A stretch of 64,000 nucleotides of DNA from CAWBCI01 sp963787195 (GCA_963787195.1 CAWBCI010000042.1:1-64000); one strand, 5' to 3'; shown: positions 17,449-26,951, counted from the first letter of the stretch. Numbers and translations: made by a program. The notes: generated from the letters alone by a model not told the origin.

Positions 17449-17859
17449 ATGAATCTTACTCATATTGAACACATTGGAATAGCAGTTAAAAATCTTGAAG
17501 AGAGTATTAAATATTATGAAGACGTACTCGGCCTGAAATGCTATTCTGTAGAAGAAGTTCCTGAACAGAAAGTGAAGACAGCCTTTTTCAAAATCGGTCA
17601 GACCAAGTTAGAATTGCTCGAATCTACTAATCCGGAAGGACCTATCGGGAAATTCATTGAAAACAGGGGAGAAGGTATGCATCACCTGGCTTTTGCTGTG
17701 GAGGGTCTGGAAGATAACCTGAAGGAAGCTGAATCAAAAGGCGTCCGTCTGATTGATGCTAAACCGAGAAAGGGTGCTGAAGGACTGGATATAGCTTTTT
17801 TGCATCCGAAATCTACTTTCGGTGTATTAACGGAATTATGTGAAGATAAAAATAAATAG
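17449..17859 (+). CDS. mce: Methylmalonyl-CoA epimerase
   Basis: A 136-residue VOC/glyoxalase-fold enzyme that interconverts the (R) and (S) forms of methylmalonyl-CoA. Likely metal ligands are the first His of HIGIAV, the His of MHHLAF, and the Glu of LTELCED near the C-terminus. The length is normal. It opens an operon with the decarboxylase subunits, ending 5 bp before the next start. This fits its job: supplying the isomer used by the carboxyltransferase in the succinate-to-propionate route, or the reverse. Confidence 0.95.
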   Translation: MNLTHIEHIGIAVKNLEESIKYYEDVLGLKCYSVEEVPEQKVKTAFFKIGQTKLELLESTNPEGPIGKFIENRGEGMHHLAFAVEGLEDNLKEAESKGVRLIDAKPRKGAEGLDIAFLHPKSTFGVLTELCEDKNK

Positions 17860-17864
17860 AGAAA

Positions 17865-19445
17865 ATGGCTAAAGAGAGGTTTATCCACGACCGTCACAAA
17901 GAGATACAGCAATTGCTGGACATGCGGCAGGAGGCAAAACTCGGCGGAGGTATAAAGCGTATTGATTCCCAGCATGCAAAAGGAAAACTTACCGCCAGGG
18001 AACGTATCGATATCCTGCTGGATGAAGGTAGTTTCGAGGAATTTGACATGTTTGTTACACACCGCTCCGATGAATTCGGGCTTGAAAAACAAAGGATATT
18101 GTCGGATGGTGTAGTTACCGGGCATGGCACAATTGACGGAAGGGTTGTATATGTGTTTTCGCAGGATTTTACCGTTTTTGGCGGATCACTTTCAGAGACT
18201 TTTGCCCTGAAAATTTGCAAGGTCATGGATCAGGCTATGAAGGTTGGTGCGCCCGTTATCGGTATAAATGATAGTGGTGGGGCACGTATTCAGGAAGGAG
18301 TGAGAAGTCTCGCCGGTTATGCCGAGATATTCGAGAGAAATATCCTGGCTTCCGGAGTGATACCTCAAATTTCAGCCATCTTTGGTCCCTGTGCAGGGGG
18401 TGCCGTATATTCGCCGGCCCTTACCGACTTTATTATCATGTGCGAGGAGATCAGTTATATGTTCGTAACGGGTCCAAAGGTAACGAAAACAGTTACAGGA
18501 GAAGATATTACCGAGGATGATCTTGGAGGTCCCATGGTTCATTCATCCAAATCTGGAGTGGCACATTTTGTCTCTGAGAATGAAGAAGAAGGCCTGCTGA
18601 TGATCCGTAAACTGCTGAGTTATCTTCCTCAGAATAATCTGGAAGATCCTCCCATCAGCGAATGCACTGATCCGATCGACCGCCTGGAAGACAATCTCAA
18701 TGAAATCATTCCGGAAGATCCCAATAAACCTTATGACGTAAAGCTAATTGTTTATGCTATAGTAGACGATGGGGAATTTCTGGAGGTCCATCAGAATTAT
18801 GCCAAGAATATTATAGTGGGATTTGCAAAATTCAACGGCATGCCGGTTGGTATAGTCGCCAACCAGCCGATTTTCCTGGCGGGGGTTCTGGATATAGATG
18901 CTTCACGCAAAGCTGCCCGTTTCGTGCGTTTCTGTGATGCTTTCAATATTCCTGTTGTGACCCTGGTGGATGTACCTGGTTTCCTCCCGGGAAGTATGCA
19001 GGAATATGGCGGGATCATAATTCATGGGGCTAAACTCATGTATGCCTATGGGGAAGCTACCATACCAAAAATCACAATTACTTTGCGGAAATCTTATGGT
19101 GGGGCCCACGATGTTATGAGTTCAAAACAGCTTAGGGGAGATATCAATTATGCCTGGCCATCGGCTGAGATTGCCGTTATGGGACCGGCAGGCGCTATTG
19201 AAATACTCGAAGGGAAAGCCTTAAAATCGCTGCAAACAGAAGAAGAAAAAACGGATTTCGTGGCCCTGAAGGAAAGGGAATATCGTGAACGTTTCGCGAA
19301 TCCTTACGAAGCTGCCCGTTATGGTTATATCGACGATGTGATCGAGCCACGAAATACCCGCTTCCGCATTATCCGGGCTTTGAGGACCCTGGCAACCAAA
19401 AAGGATAGCAATCCTCCGAAAAAACACGGGAATATCCCTCTTTAA
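17865..19445 (+). CDS. mmdA: Methylmalonyl-CoA decarboxylase / propionyl-CoA carboxylase carboxyltransferase subunit
   Basis: A 526-residue acyl-CoA carboxyltransferase with both crotonase-like halves: the N-terminal half carries GGSLSETFALKICKVMDQAM and NDSGGARIQEGV, and the C-terminal half GFLPGSMQEYGGIIIHGAKL and KSYGGAHDVM. It moves the carboxyl group between methylmalonyl-CoA and biotin. Neighbouring genes for a small membrane protein, a free biotin carrier and a multi-membrane-spanning beta subunit argue for the sodium-pumping decarboxylase, not a biotin carboxylase-driven carboxylase. There is no biotin carboxylase gene in the cluster. The same protein family serves both reactions, so direction is inferred from context. 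Confidence 0.93.
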   Translation: MAKERFIHDRHKEIQQLLDMRQEAKLGGGIKRIDSQHAKGKLTARERIDILLDEGSFEEFDMFVTHRSDEFGLEKQRILSDGVVTGHGTIDGRVVYVFSQDFTVFGGSLSETFALKICKVMDQAMKVGAPVIGINDSGGARIQEGVRSLAGYAEIFERNILASGVIPQISAIFGPCAGGAVYSPALTDFIIMCEEISYMFVTGPKVTKTVTGEDITEDDLGGPMVHSSKSGVAHFVSENEEEGLLMIRKLLSYLPQNNLEDPPISECTDPIDRLEDNLNEIIPEDPNKPYDVKLIVYAIVDDGEFLEVHQNYAKNIIVGFAKFNGMPVGIVANQPIFLAGVLDIDASRKAARFVRFCDAFNIPVVTLVDVPGFLPGSMQEYGGIIIHGAKLMYAYGEATIPKITITLRKSYGGAHDVMSSKQLRGDINYAWPSAEIAVMGPAGAIEILEGKALKSLQTEEEKTDFVALKEREYRERFANPYEAARYGYIDDVIEPRNTRFRIIRALRTLATKKDSNPPKKHGNIPL

Positions 19446-19475
19446 TCATTATCATCATTCATAAACCATAAAAAT

Positions 19476-19817
19476 ATGAATACAAACTGGTCGGAAATTA
19501 TGGGAGATGGATTGATCATCACCGTAGTCGGATATGTGATCGTCTTCACGTCCCTTGTTATACTCTACCTGGCATTTACATGGATTGCAAAGCTTATGAA
19601 TCTTTATGTACGTAAAAGACTGGAGAGAGAAGGAAAGCCGGTATTAAAAAACGGCAAGACGCTTATGGTCCCCGGAGATGAAGGAGCCGCTATTGCAATG
19701 GCGCTTTATCTGTACAATGAACTTCATGATGAAGAAAGCACAATTCTGACCATCGACAGAGTTTCAAAAATTTATTCCCCCTGGAGCTCTAAAATTTATA
19801 ACCTCCGAAATTTTTAA
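19476..19817 (+). CDS. OadG-like gamma/delta subunit of the sodium-pumping decarboxylase
   Basis: A 113-residue protein with one N-terminal membrane helix (GLIITVVGYVIVFTSLVILYL starts at about residue 11) and a basic, then mixed, cytoplasmic tail. OadG-family subunits hold the carboxyltransferase to the membrane part of decarboxylase pumps. Sequence conservation is low in this family, so the call rests on size, single membrane span, and position between the carboxyltransferase and the biotin carrier, 30 bp after the former. Confidence 0.8.
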   Translation: MNTNWSEIMGDGLIITVVGYVIVFTSLVILYLAFTWIAKLMNLYVRKRLEREGKPVLKNGKTLMVPGDEGAAIAMALYLYNELHDEESTILTIDRVSKIYSPWSSKIYNLRNF

Positions 19818-19846
19818 TAAAAATCAAAACATAGCCAATCAAGCTC

Positions 19847-20269
19847 ATGAAATCATTCAAATTCATCATAAAGGGTCATGATTACGATGTCGAAATCAAG
19901 AATTTTGACAATAACCTGGCCGAGATAGAAGTGAATGGCACACTTTACCAGGTTGAAGTCCAAAGGGAGCAGAAAACAACCAAGACGCCCATACTTGTAA
20001 GATCGGACCAACCGGCGCCAAGGAGCGCTCATAAATTCAAGAAGAAGATCGGGGCGCATTACGATGTGAAAGCCCCGCTGCCGGGGAATATTATGCAGCT
20101 CTTTGTGAAGGAAGGGGATGAAGTGAAAAAAGGCGATAAGCTCCTGATGTATGAAGCCATGAAAATGGAAAATATCCTCACGGCTGAAAAGGATGGTACC
20201 ATTGCAAAAATTCGGGTTGCTGCGGGCAACAATGTTTTGCAGGGTGATTTGTTAATGGAAATAGCATAG
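19847..20269 (+). CDS. Biotin carboxyl carrier subunit
   Basis: A 140-residue protein. Residues 75-140 are a biotinyl domain with the exact site EAMKMEN; Lys106 carries biotin. A Pro/Ala-containing linker at about 55-70 (DQPAPRSAHKFKKKIGA) gives the swinging arm freedom. The N-terminal 40 residues form a small beta region typical of Bacteroidota members. It shuttles the carboxyl group from the carboxyltransferase to the membrane beta subunit. The next gene starts 3 bp after its stop codon, indicating one transcript. Confidence 0.95.
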   Translation: MKSFKFIIKGHDYDVEIKNFDNNLAEIEVNGTLYQVEVQREQKTTKTPILVRSDQPAPRSAHKFKKKIGAHYDVKAPLPGNIMQLFVKEGDEVKKGDKLLMYEAMKMENILTAEKDGTIAKIRVAAGNNVLQGDLLMEIA

Positions 20270-20272
20270 CGT

Positions 20273-21622
20273 ATGACCCGGAAATCAGCTTTAACATTAT
20301 TTGCGATCCTTGCGATCATTGCATTCGTTCAACTTGCTTTCAGAAGCCCTGAGGATAGCCTTCAGAATACAAAAGCAGGGAATACCGAACAGATCAGTAA
20401 TAGCCCGGACCATTCTTCCCTGATCAACAAAGAAGAAGGCAAGGCTATTCAGGGCATTAAGAAATTTTTAAACTATACAGGTTTTGCCAACGCGACTCCC
20501 GGAAATCTGGTTATGATCTTCATAGGCTTGGTCTTCATTTTTCTGGCCATAAAATATGAATACGAACCGCTTTTATTGATTCCTATCGGAACCGGCATCA
20601 TCATTGGAAATATACCATTTTTGCAGGCTCCGGGGATTAATCTTCAGATTGGTGTTTATCAACCCGGTAGCGTGTTGAATTACTTGTACATGGGGGTCAC
20701 AAAAGGGATTTACCCGCCTTTGATTTTCCTGGGAATCGGTGCCATGACGGATTTCTCTTCATTGATTTCCAACCCTCGTTTAATGTTATTGGGAGCTGCT
20801 GCCCAGGTAGGTATTTTTGCCACATTCATGGGAGCGCTTTTCCTGGGATTCAATTTACCTGAAGCAGCTTCTATAGGAATAATCGGGGGTGCCGATGGTC
20901 CCACGGCTATCTTCCTTTCATCCAAACTTGCCAATGGCGGACTTGTAAACGGGGTGCAAACTATGAATTTGATAGGTCCTATTGCTATCGCGGCCTATTC
21001 ATACATGGCCCTGGTTCCGGTGATACAGCCTCCCATAATGCGCCTGCTGACTTCCAAAAAGGAAAGAAAGATCCGGATGAAACAGCCCAGGACTGTGTCC
21101 CGTTTTGAAAAGATTATGTTTCCTATAGTCGGCCTGATCCTGACTACTTTCATATCTCCGGGAGCCCTTCCATTGCTGGGCATGTTGTTTTTTGGCAATA
21201 TCCTGAAGGAGAGTGGCGTTACCCGGCGTTTGGCCGATACGGCAAGAACCTCGTTGATAGACATAGTCGTGATTATCCTGGGCGTAACGGTTGGGGCATC
21301 CACACAGGCCGATATTTTTATCACAAAGCAATCACTCCTGATATTCGTATTAGGAGCCCTTTCATTCATGGTTGCCACTGCAGGTGGCGTTATATTTGCC
21401 AAGGTGATGAATTTGTTTCTGTCGGAAGAAAACCGTATCAATCCGCTTATCGGTGCAGCAGGAGTATCTGCCGTTCCCGACAGTGCCAGGGTAGTACAGT
21501 TAGAAGGACTGAAATCAGATCCGACAAATCACCTGCTGATGCATGCCATGGCGCCTAATGTAGCCGGGGTTATAGGTTCGGCCGTTGCCGCCGGTATACT
21601 CCTGAGCTTCCTTTTCATGTAA
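20273..21622 (+). CDS. Sodium ion-translocating decarboxylase, beta subunit
   Basis: A 449-residue membrane protein of the OadB/MmdB/GcdB family. It decarboxylates carboxybiotin and exports Na+, turning the free energy of decarboxylation into a sodium gradient. The functional motif GGADGPTAIF is present, with Asp208 matching the Na+-binding Asp of the family. About ten hydrophobic segments follow residue 78. An N-terminal extension of about 70 residues starts with a signal-like helix (MTRKSALTLFAILAIIAFVQ), making the protein longer than the E. coli-type relatives of about 380-430. It is the last gene of the operon that begins at 17449. Confidence 0.93.
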   Translation: MTRKSALTLFAILAIIAFVQLAFRSPEDSLQNTKAGNTEQISNSPDHSSLINKEEGKAIQGIKKFLNYTGFANATPGNLVMIFIGLVFIFLAIKYEYEPLLLIPIGTGIIIGNIPFLQAPGINLQIGVYQPGSVLNYLYMGVTKGIYPPLIFLGIGAMTDFSSLISNPRLMLLGAAAQVGIFATFMGALFLGFNLPEAASIGIIGGADGPTAIFLSSKLANGGLVNGVQTMNLIGPIAIAAYSYMALVPVIQPPIMRLLTSKKERKIRMKQPRTVSRFEKIMFPIVGLILTTFISPGALPLLGMLFFGNILKESGVTRRLADTARTSLIDIVVIILGVTVGASTQADIFITKQSLLIFVLGALSFMVATAGGVIFAKVMNLFLSEENRINPLIGAAGVSAVPDSARVVQLEGLKSDPTNHLLMHAMAPNVAGVIGSAVAAGILLSFLFM

Positions 21623-21673
21623 ACAGAATACCATCGCTAATTTTAAGTATAAAGGGGTGATATAAACTTTTGC

Positions 21674-21682
21674 TAACTTTGC
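21674..21682 (+). promoter_or_regulatory. -7 promoter element of the membrane glycosyltransferase gene
   Basis: TAACTTTGC ends 33 bases before ATG 21716. Confidence 0.55.
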
Positions 21683-21715
21683 CTCCCTTGATTCAACTTT
21701 ATTTCTTTTCAGACG

Positions 21716-23392
21716 ATGAAACAGGAAGGCAAAATCAAACACGCGAGGCAAAAGAGTAAAGAACTCCTTAGCGGACAGGAGAAAAGCAAAATCCGGAACC
21801 GGATATTTATTATCCTGGGGATTATCCTTCTTGGAACATTTCTTATATATATTCCTGCTCTTAAAAACACGATACTCTATGGGTGGGATGATGGTATATA
21901 TACGGAAGACAGTTTTATCCGGATGCTTTCCTGGGCCAGCATTTCCCATTTCTTCTCAAATTATTACCTGGGGATGTACCAGCCTCTTGCTTTACTTTCG
22001 ATGGCCCTGAATGACGGGGCAGGAAAGAGCAGCGTTAATTATCTGCATTTCACCAATATACTTCTTCATCTTATAAATATTGTCCTGGCATTTTACTTTA
22101 TATACCTGCTCACCGGTAATCTGAACATTGCTACAGTGGTAGCCCTGCTCTTCGGAATACACCCGATGGAAGTGGAAGCCGTAGCCTGGATCGCCGCCCG
22201 AAGTACTCTTTTATTCACTTCATTCTACCTCTTGGCTTTATTATTTTACCTGCGATCATTCAAGCATAAAAAATACATTAATCTTTTTTTGACTTTCTTG
22301 TTTTTCCTCCTTTCAGCTTTCTCTAAATCCATGGCAGTTACGTTTCCTATGGTTTTAATTTTGCTGGATTATTATAAAGGAAGAAAAATAGACCGGAAGC
22401 TTGTCCTTGAAAAGATCCCATTTTTTGCCGTTTCAATAATTTTCGGGATTATTTCAATTAAGGCCGCTGAAAATTACAGTCATATTACGAGTCTTTCTGC
22501 CGATTACAATATTATCGACCGTATTTTTCTTTTGAGCTATGGGCTGGTATTTTATATTTTTAAACTGATCATTCCGCTTAAATTATCTGCTATTTATGCC
22601 TATCCTGAAAAAGTGAACTCCTTCCTGCCCTGGGAATATTACGGATCATTCATTCTTCTCGTATCATTCATATTATTAATAATTAAGGCCAAGAAAAACA
22701 GAAAAGACTTGATTTTTGGTTCAATGTTTTTCGTCTTAACTATCAGTATCGTGCTGCCATTTTATTGGTCCCGGATTTTTATAGCAGCTGAACGATATTC
22801 TTATCTGACCTATATCGGTTTATATTTTATTATTGGAGTGTATTTAGCCCGGCTTATTGAAGGAAAGCGATTGATTATCAGAAAAATAAAACCATACCTT
22901 TTGGGACTTGCGGGGATATTATTTGTTTTTTATGCAATTACAACAAACAGAAGAACAAAAGTATGGAAAGACACTAAGCTATTACTTACCAATATAATAG
23001 ATCAGCGGAGTTCAGGGCCGACTCTTTCGGCAGCATATTTTTACCGCGGAAATTACCATGATATGTTGGATGAGTTTGACAGTGCACTGACCGATTATAA
23101 TAGAGCCATCGAGATCAACCCAAATTATGTGCTGGCCTATAATAACCGGGGGATAATTAAAGGAGTGAATAAGGATTATGAAGCTGCGATTGCTGATTTT
23201 ACCAAAGCTATAGCCTTAAAGCCTGATTATCCTGATCCATATTATAACAGGGGATTGTCATATCTGCAACTTCAGGAAATGGATAAAGCCTGCAGCGACT
23301 GGAAGAAATCGGCTTCACTCGGATCTTCACAAGCTCAGAAATTCATCGATCAATACTGCCGGAATACCTATGAACAGAATCAGACGCCTTAA
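21716..23392 (+). CDS. TMTC-like membrane glycosyltransferase (GT-C fold) with C-terminal TPRs
   Basis: A 558-residue protein: a basic N-terminal 28 residues, about ten membrane helices over residues 29-420, then TPR units from about 435 to 550 (YFYRGNYHDMLDEFDSALTDYNRAIEINPNYVLAYNNRG). The first external loop has WDDGIY, placed like the acidic motif of GT-C enzymes; HPMEVEAVAWIAAR and FSKSMAVTFPMVLILLDYY match the TMTC/O-mannosyltransferase-like family. It probably transfers a sugar from a polyprenyl carrier to protein on the outer face of the inner membrane. The acceptor is unknown; extracellular cargo such as the large surface proteins here would be candidates, by inference only. Confidence 0.75.
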   Translation: MKQEGKIKHARQKSKELLSGQEKSKIRNRIFIILGIILLGTFLIYIPALKNTILYGWDDGIYTEDSFIRMLSWASISHFFSNYYLGMYQPLALLSMALNDGAGKSSVNYLHFTNILLHLINIVLAFYFIYLLTGNLNIATVVALLFGIHPMEVEAVAWIAARSTLLFTSFYLLALLFYLRSFKHKKYINLFLTFLFFLLSAFSKSMAVTFPMVLILLDYYKGRKIDRKLVLEKIPFFAVSIIFGIISIKAAENYSHITSLSADYNIIDRIFLLSYGLVFYIFKLIIPLKLSAIYAYPEKVNSFLPWEYYGSFILLVSFILLIIKAKKNRKDLIFGSMFFVLTISIVLPFYWSRIFIAAERYSYLTYIGLYFIIGVYLARLIEGKRLIIRKIKPYLLGLAGILFVFYAITTNRRTKVWKDTKLLLTNIIDQRSSGPTLSAAYFYRGNYHDMLDEFDSALTDYNRAIEINPNYVLAYNNRGIIKGVNKDYEAAIADFTKAIALKPDYPDPYYNRGLSYLQLQEMDKACSDWKKSASLGSSQAQKFIDQYCRNTYEQNQTP

Positions 23393-23492
23393 TCAATGAG
23401 ACTCAATTTTTTCAAGCGAAGCGAAGAAAAAATTGTTAGTCGAATTGATCCCGAAAAGACGAAGTCTTATTCGGGATCTGATGGGACTAAAT
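23393..23492 (+). repeat. Degenerate two-hairpin repeat, copy C
   Basis: Right after the glycosyltransferase stop codon the order seen in copies A and B recurs: CAATGAGACT, a first hairpin (CAATTTTTTC paired with GAAGAAAAAATTG), then AGTCGAATTGATCCCG opening a second hairpin that closes with TTATTCGGGAT. The stems differ in sequence from A and B, but the flanking words are kept. Confidence 0.5.
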
Positions 23493-23532
23493 TCCCCGTC
23501 TCTTGTGACGAATAAGAGATATTTCCTTAAGA

Positions 23533-23556
23533 TACCCCGCTGCTTGCGGCGGGGTA
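23533..23556 (+). terminator. Hairpin terminator after the glycosyltransferase gene
   Basis: TACCCCGC (23533-23540) pairs with GCGGGGTA (23549-23556) around an 8-base loop; GTTTATTTTTT follows. Confidence 0.6.
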
Positions 23557-23689
23557 GTTTATTTTTTAAATTGAGGAAAGGTATTCAGAACATTTTCCTT
23601 TTATCAGGTGTTTAGTTTATATTTACATGAGCATATGGCATGCTTAAGATGTTTTGCTTTATTTATATTTTATTCATAATATTTTAGGA

Positions 23690-24506
23690 ATGAAAAGAAA
23701 TTTCCTTTTGATCTTAGTGATATTAATGCCTGTATTATTTACGCTGGAAGGATGCAAGAAAGATAATAATAACTCGCCTGTAATCAACATCTTCAGCCTT
23801 CAGGATGACATTGACCTGGGAATGCAGCTGGATGCCCAGATAAAATCGGACCCGGCGGATTATCCTACTTTTAAGTTCACAGCAATATCCTGTTCAATAT
23901 CAATATCTTGAAGGCTTACGAGATTCTATTCTGAATACCGGCCTGGTTGATCATGATGTCGATTTCACATGGCAGGTTCATATTATTAAAAATGATACGG
24001 TATTGAATGCTTTTGCAACCCCGGGGGGCTATATGTATTTTTATACAGGTCTGATTAAATTTTTGGATAATGAAGCGGAACTGGGTGGCGTGATGGGGCA
24101 CGAGATGACACATGCCGCCAAACGCCATTCCACCAATCAGCTTACTAAAGTTTATGGTTTGCAGTTGCTGATTTCAATTGTTCTTGGTCAGAACCCGAAT
24201 ATGCTGGCCCAGATGGCAGCCGATATAGCTTCCGGATTGGCGGCTCTTGCTTTTAGCCGTGACCATGAATACCAGGCAGATGAATATTCGGTAAAATACC
24301 TTTATCAAACTTCTTATGACGCAAGGGGAGTGGCCGGATTTTTTGAAAAACTCGACAGCCAGTCTAACCCGCCTGAATTCCTGAGTACACATCCCAATCC
24401 GGGGAACCGGGTTGAAAAGATTAATGAAATCTGGCAGAGCCTGGGTGGCAAAACCGGGAATGTTTATCAGGAAAGATACACTCAATTCAAAAATACCCTG
24501 CCTTAA
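23690..24506 (+). CDS. M48-family metalloprotease lipoprotein (frameshifted)
   Basis: Two frames join if one base is removed near 23866-23872, giving about 271 residues. The N-terminus is a lipoprotein signal (MKRNFLLILVILMPVLFTLEGC) with lipobox LEGC. The M48 zinc site is HEMTH at residues 137-141 within GVMGHEMTHAAKRHS; the third ligand Glu lies in FSRDHEYQADEYSVKYL. GGYMYFYTGLI and a C-terminal STHPNPGNRVEKI are also typical of the BepA/LoiP-like branch. It is likely a periplasmic protease attached to a membrane, acting in outer-membrane protein quality control. The frameshift falls outside the catalytic region. Confidence 0.85.
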
Positions 24507-24539
24507 TTCAATTCTCTTCATTAAATAAGCTATTTGTCA

Positions 24540-24548
24540 TACTTTTGC
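24540..24548 (+). promoter_or_regulatory. -7 promoter element of glyS
   Basis: TACTTTTGC ends only three bases before ATG 24552. With the usual spacing, transcription would start at or next to the A of the start codon, giving a leaderless mRNA. Confidence 0.55.
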
Positions 24549-24551
24549 GCC

Positions 24552-26079
24552 ATGGCAAACAACGAAGAAATTTTTAAAAAGATCATATCCCATTCGAAAG
24601 AATACGGGTTTGTATTTCCATCCAGTGAAATCTATGACGGGCTTAGTGCAGTCTATGATTACGGGCAATACGGAGTGGAATTAAAGAACAACATCAAGAG
24701 CTATTGGTGGAAATCTATGGTTCAGTATCATGATAACATCATGGGGCTGGACTCGGCTATATTCATGCATCCGACCGTTTGGAAAGCTTCCGGGCATGTG
24801 GATGCATTCAATGATCCGCTGATCGATAACCGGGACTCTAAAAAACGCTACCGTGCTGATGTGCTGGTGGAGGATTATATTGCTAAGATTGAAGGCAAAA
24901 TAAATCAGGAGGTCGAAAAAGCCCGGAAACGTTTTGGGGATACTTTTGATGAAAAGATGTACCTGGCCACCAACGAACGGATATTGGCAAATCAGAAAAA
25001 GATTGATGATGCCCGGAGCCGGATGGTGGAGGTGATGGAAAAGAATGACCTGGCCGGGTTTAAGCAACTCATTGTCGATCTCGAGATAGTTGACCCGATT
25101 TCAGGTTCCCGCAACTGGACAGATGTAAGGCAGTTTAACCTGATGTTTGCCACTCAGATGGGCTCCCTTTCAGAGGATTCCAATGTTATTTACCTTCGTC
25201 CGGAAACTGCCCAGGGAATATTCATCAATTTCCTGAACGTTTTAAGGACCAGCCGTATGAAAGTTCCTTTCGGGATTGCCCAGATAGGAAAAGCTTTCCG
25301 GAATGAGATCGTGGCCAGGCAGTTCATTTTCCGTATGAGGGAGTTTGAACAGATGGAAATGCAGTATTTCGTCCGTCCGGGAGAGGAGATGAAATGGTTT
25401 AATTACTGGAAAGAACAGCGCATGAACTGGCATTTGGGCATGGGCATTCCTGAAAGCAAATATCGCTTTCACGCGCATGATAAACTGGCTCATTACGCCA
25501 ATGCTGCTTTTGATATAGAATTTGATTTTCCTTTCGGATTTAAGGAATTGGAAGGGATACATTCGCGCACTGATTTTGACCTGGGTGCCCATCAGAAATT
25601 CTCCGGAAAAAAACTCCAGTATTTTGATCCGGACCTGAATGAAAGTTATGTTCCTTATGTAGTCGAAACTTCAATCGGGCTTGACCGGACTTTCCTGGCT
25701 GTTTTAAGCTATGCTTATACTGAAGAGAAACTGGAAGACGGATCTGAACGGGTTGTGCTTGAAGATACCTCCATTTCTTTCTCCCGTAAAAGCGGCTGTA
25801 TTGCCTCTCATCAAGAAAGACGGGTTACCTGAGAAGGCAATGGAGATTTTTGATTCTTTAAAATCCGAATTTATGTGCCAGTATGACGACAAGGATTCTA
25901 TCGGTCGTCGTTACCGCCGTCAGGATGCTATCGGAACTCCTTATTGCATTACGGTTGATCATCAGACACTTGAAGACAATACGGTAACTATTCGGGAACG
26001 GGACACGATGAAACAGGACCGGATTGAAATTTCTAAGGTTAGGACGGTCATAGAAGATCGCTTACGGCAGAGGATTTAG
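24552..26079 (+). CDS. glyS: Glycyl-tRNA synthetase, alpha2 type (frameshifted)
   Basis: The frame starting MANNEEIFKKIISHSKEYG breaks after SERVVL at about 25761; removing one base restores KIPPFLSPVKAAVLPLIKKD and the frame ends at 26079. The reconstructed length is about 508 residues, normal for the homodimeric class II enzyme. Visible: class II motif 2 FRNEIVARQFIFRMREFEQMEM, motif 3 TSIGLDRTFLAVLS, the glycine-type RPETAQGIF loop, and a C-terminal anticodon-binding domain (AMEIFDSLKSEFMCQYDD to the end). It charges tRNA-Gly. As the gene is essential and only one copy is seen here, the single-base lesion is more likely a consensus error than a true mutation. Confidence 0.93.
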
Positions 26080-26149
26080 ATACTTTTTTCCTTGAGGAGC
26101 GCTGGTATTTTAATAGCAATTTAGGACTGCAAAAAAGGTCTTTTTTTTT

Positions 26150-26189
26150 AAAAACTCGTACCCCGACTATAGTCGGGGTACGAGTTTTT
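26150..26189. terminator. Perfect 40-bp palindrome after glyS (two-way terminator / repeat copy 1)
   Basis: The arm AAAAACTCGTACCCCGACTA (26150-26169) is followed at once by its full complement (26170-26189) with no spacer. A- and T-runs on both sides fit a terminator for the converging glyS and pth transcripts. The same palindrome recurs at 28977-29014. Confidence 0.8.
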
Positions 26190-26332
26190 TTAATCAACAC
26201 CAGATCAATAATATACAGAAGCAAAATTAGCTACTATTGTAGACATAGACAATCAGCTCAAAAAATAGTTTTTCAAGTAAAAAAGGCGGAAAAAAAATTG
26301 AAAAGAAAAATCGGAATAATAAGAGATTCAGA

Positions 26333-26926
26333 TCAGTTGTCAATGGCAGCATCCTCCTGGTCAGCCTTCTTGTTGTAAGTCGTCATGGTGAGTTGGGGCC
26401 CGGCCTGGATAAAGGATTTGATCATTTCAACAGCCTTGTCAACACGTGGAATTAGAATTTTTTCTTCTGAACCTGACCACTTGCCGAGGACATAATCGAT
26501 CTGGTAGCCTTTTGCAAATTCATTTCCAATACCAAACCTGAGCCGGGAAAATTCGTTAGTTCCCAGAATTTCAATAATACTTGATAGTCCATTATGACCA
26601 CCGTCTCCGCCCTTAGTTTTCAAACGAAGCTGGCCCAGTGGAAGGGCAATATCATCATTAATTACAAGGAGATTTTCAAGTGGGATATTTTCTTCTTTCA
26701 ACCAATAGCGGATTGCCTTACCACTCAGGTTCATGAAGGTGCTTGGTTTGATAAGGATGAGTTGTTTTCCCCGGAATTTCATCCTGGCAAGACTTGCGTA
26801 CCTTCCCGCTTCGAAGTTCACACCTGCATTTTGCGCGAGGGCATCGAGTACGATAAAACCGATATTATGCCGGGTATTGGCATACTCTTGTCCAATATTT
26901 CCAAGTCCTGCTATTAGGTATTTCAA
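26333..26926 (-). CDS. pth: Peptidyl-tRNA hydrolase
   Basis: A 197-residue enzyme that frees tRNA from stalled peptidyl-tRNA. The catalytic His is H20 in YANTRHNIGF. Other family motifs: KPSTFMNLSGKA, VINDDIALPLGQLRLKTKGGDGGHNGL with the conserved Asp, and RLRFGIGNEF. The C-terminal 10 residues are acidic and variable. It follows rplY on the same strand, an order common in Bacteroidota, and has its own promoter. Confidence 0.96.
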   Translation of the reverse strand: MKYLIAGLGNIGQEYANTRHNIGFIVLDALAQNAGVNFEAGRYASLARMKFRGKQLILIKPSTFMNLSGKAIRYWLKEENIPLENLLVINDDIALPLGQLRLKTKGGDGGHNGLSSIIEILGTNEFSRLRFGIGNEFAKGYQIDYVLGKWSGSEEKILIPRVDKAVEMIKSFIQAGPQLTMTTYNKKADQEDAAIDN

Positions 26927-26942
26927 GTGAATGGAATTTATT

Positions 26943-26951
26943 GCAAAATTA
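26943..26951 (-). promoter_or_regulatory. -7 promoter element of pth
   Basis: The minus strand reads TAATTTTGC about 17 bases before the pth start codon, giving a short leader. Confidence 0.55.

Noticed and set aside
17865..19445. Calling this simply propionyl-CoA carboxylase beta chain
   Set aside because: No biotin carboxylase gene is present, whereas a sodium-pump beta subunit, small membrane subunit and separate biotin carrier are. The decarboxylase complex fits better.
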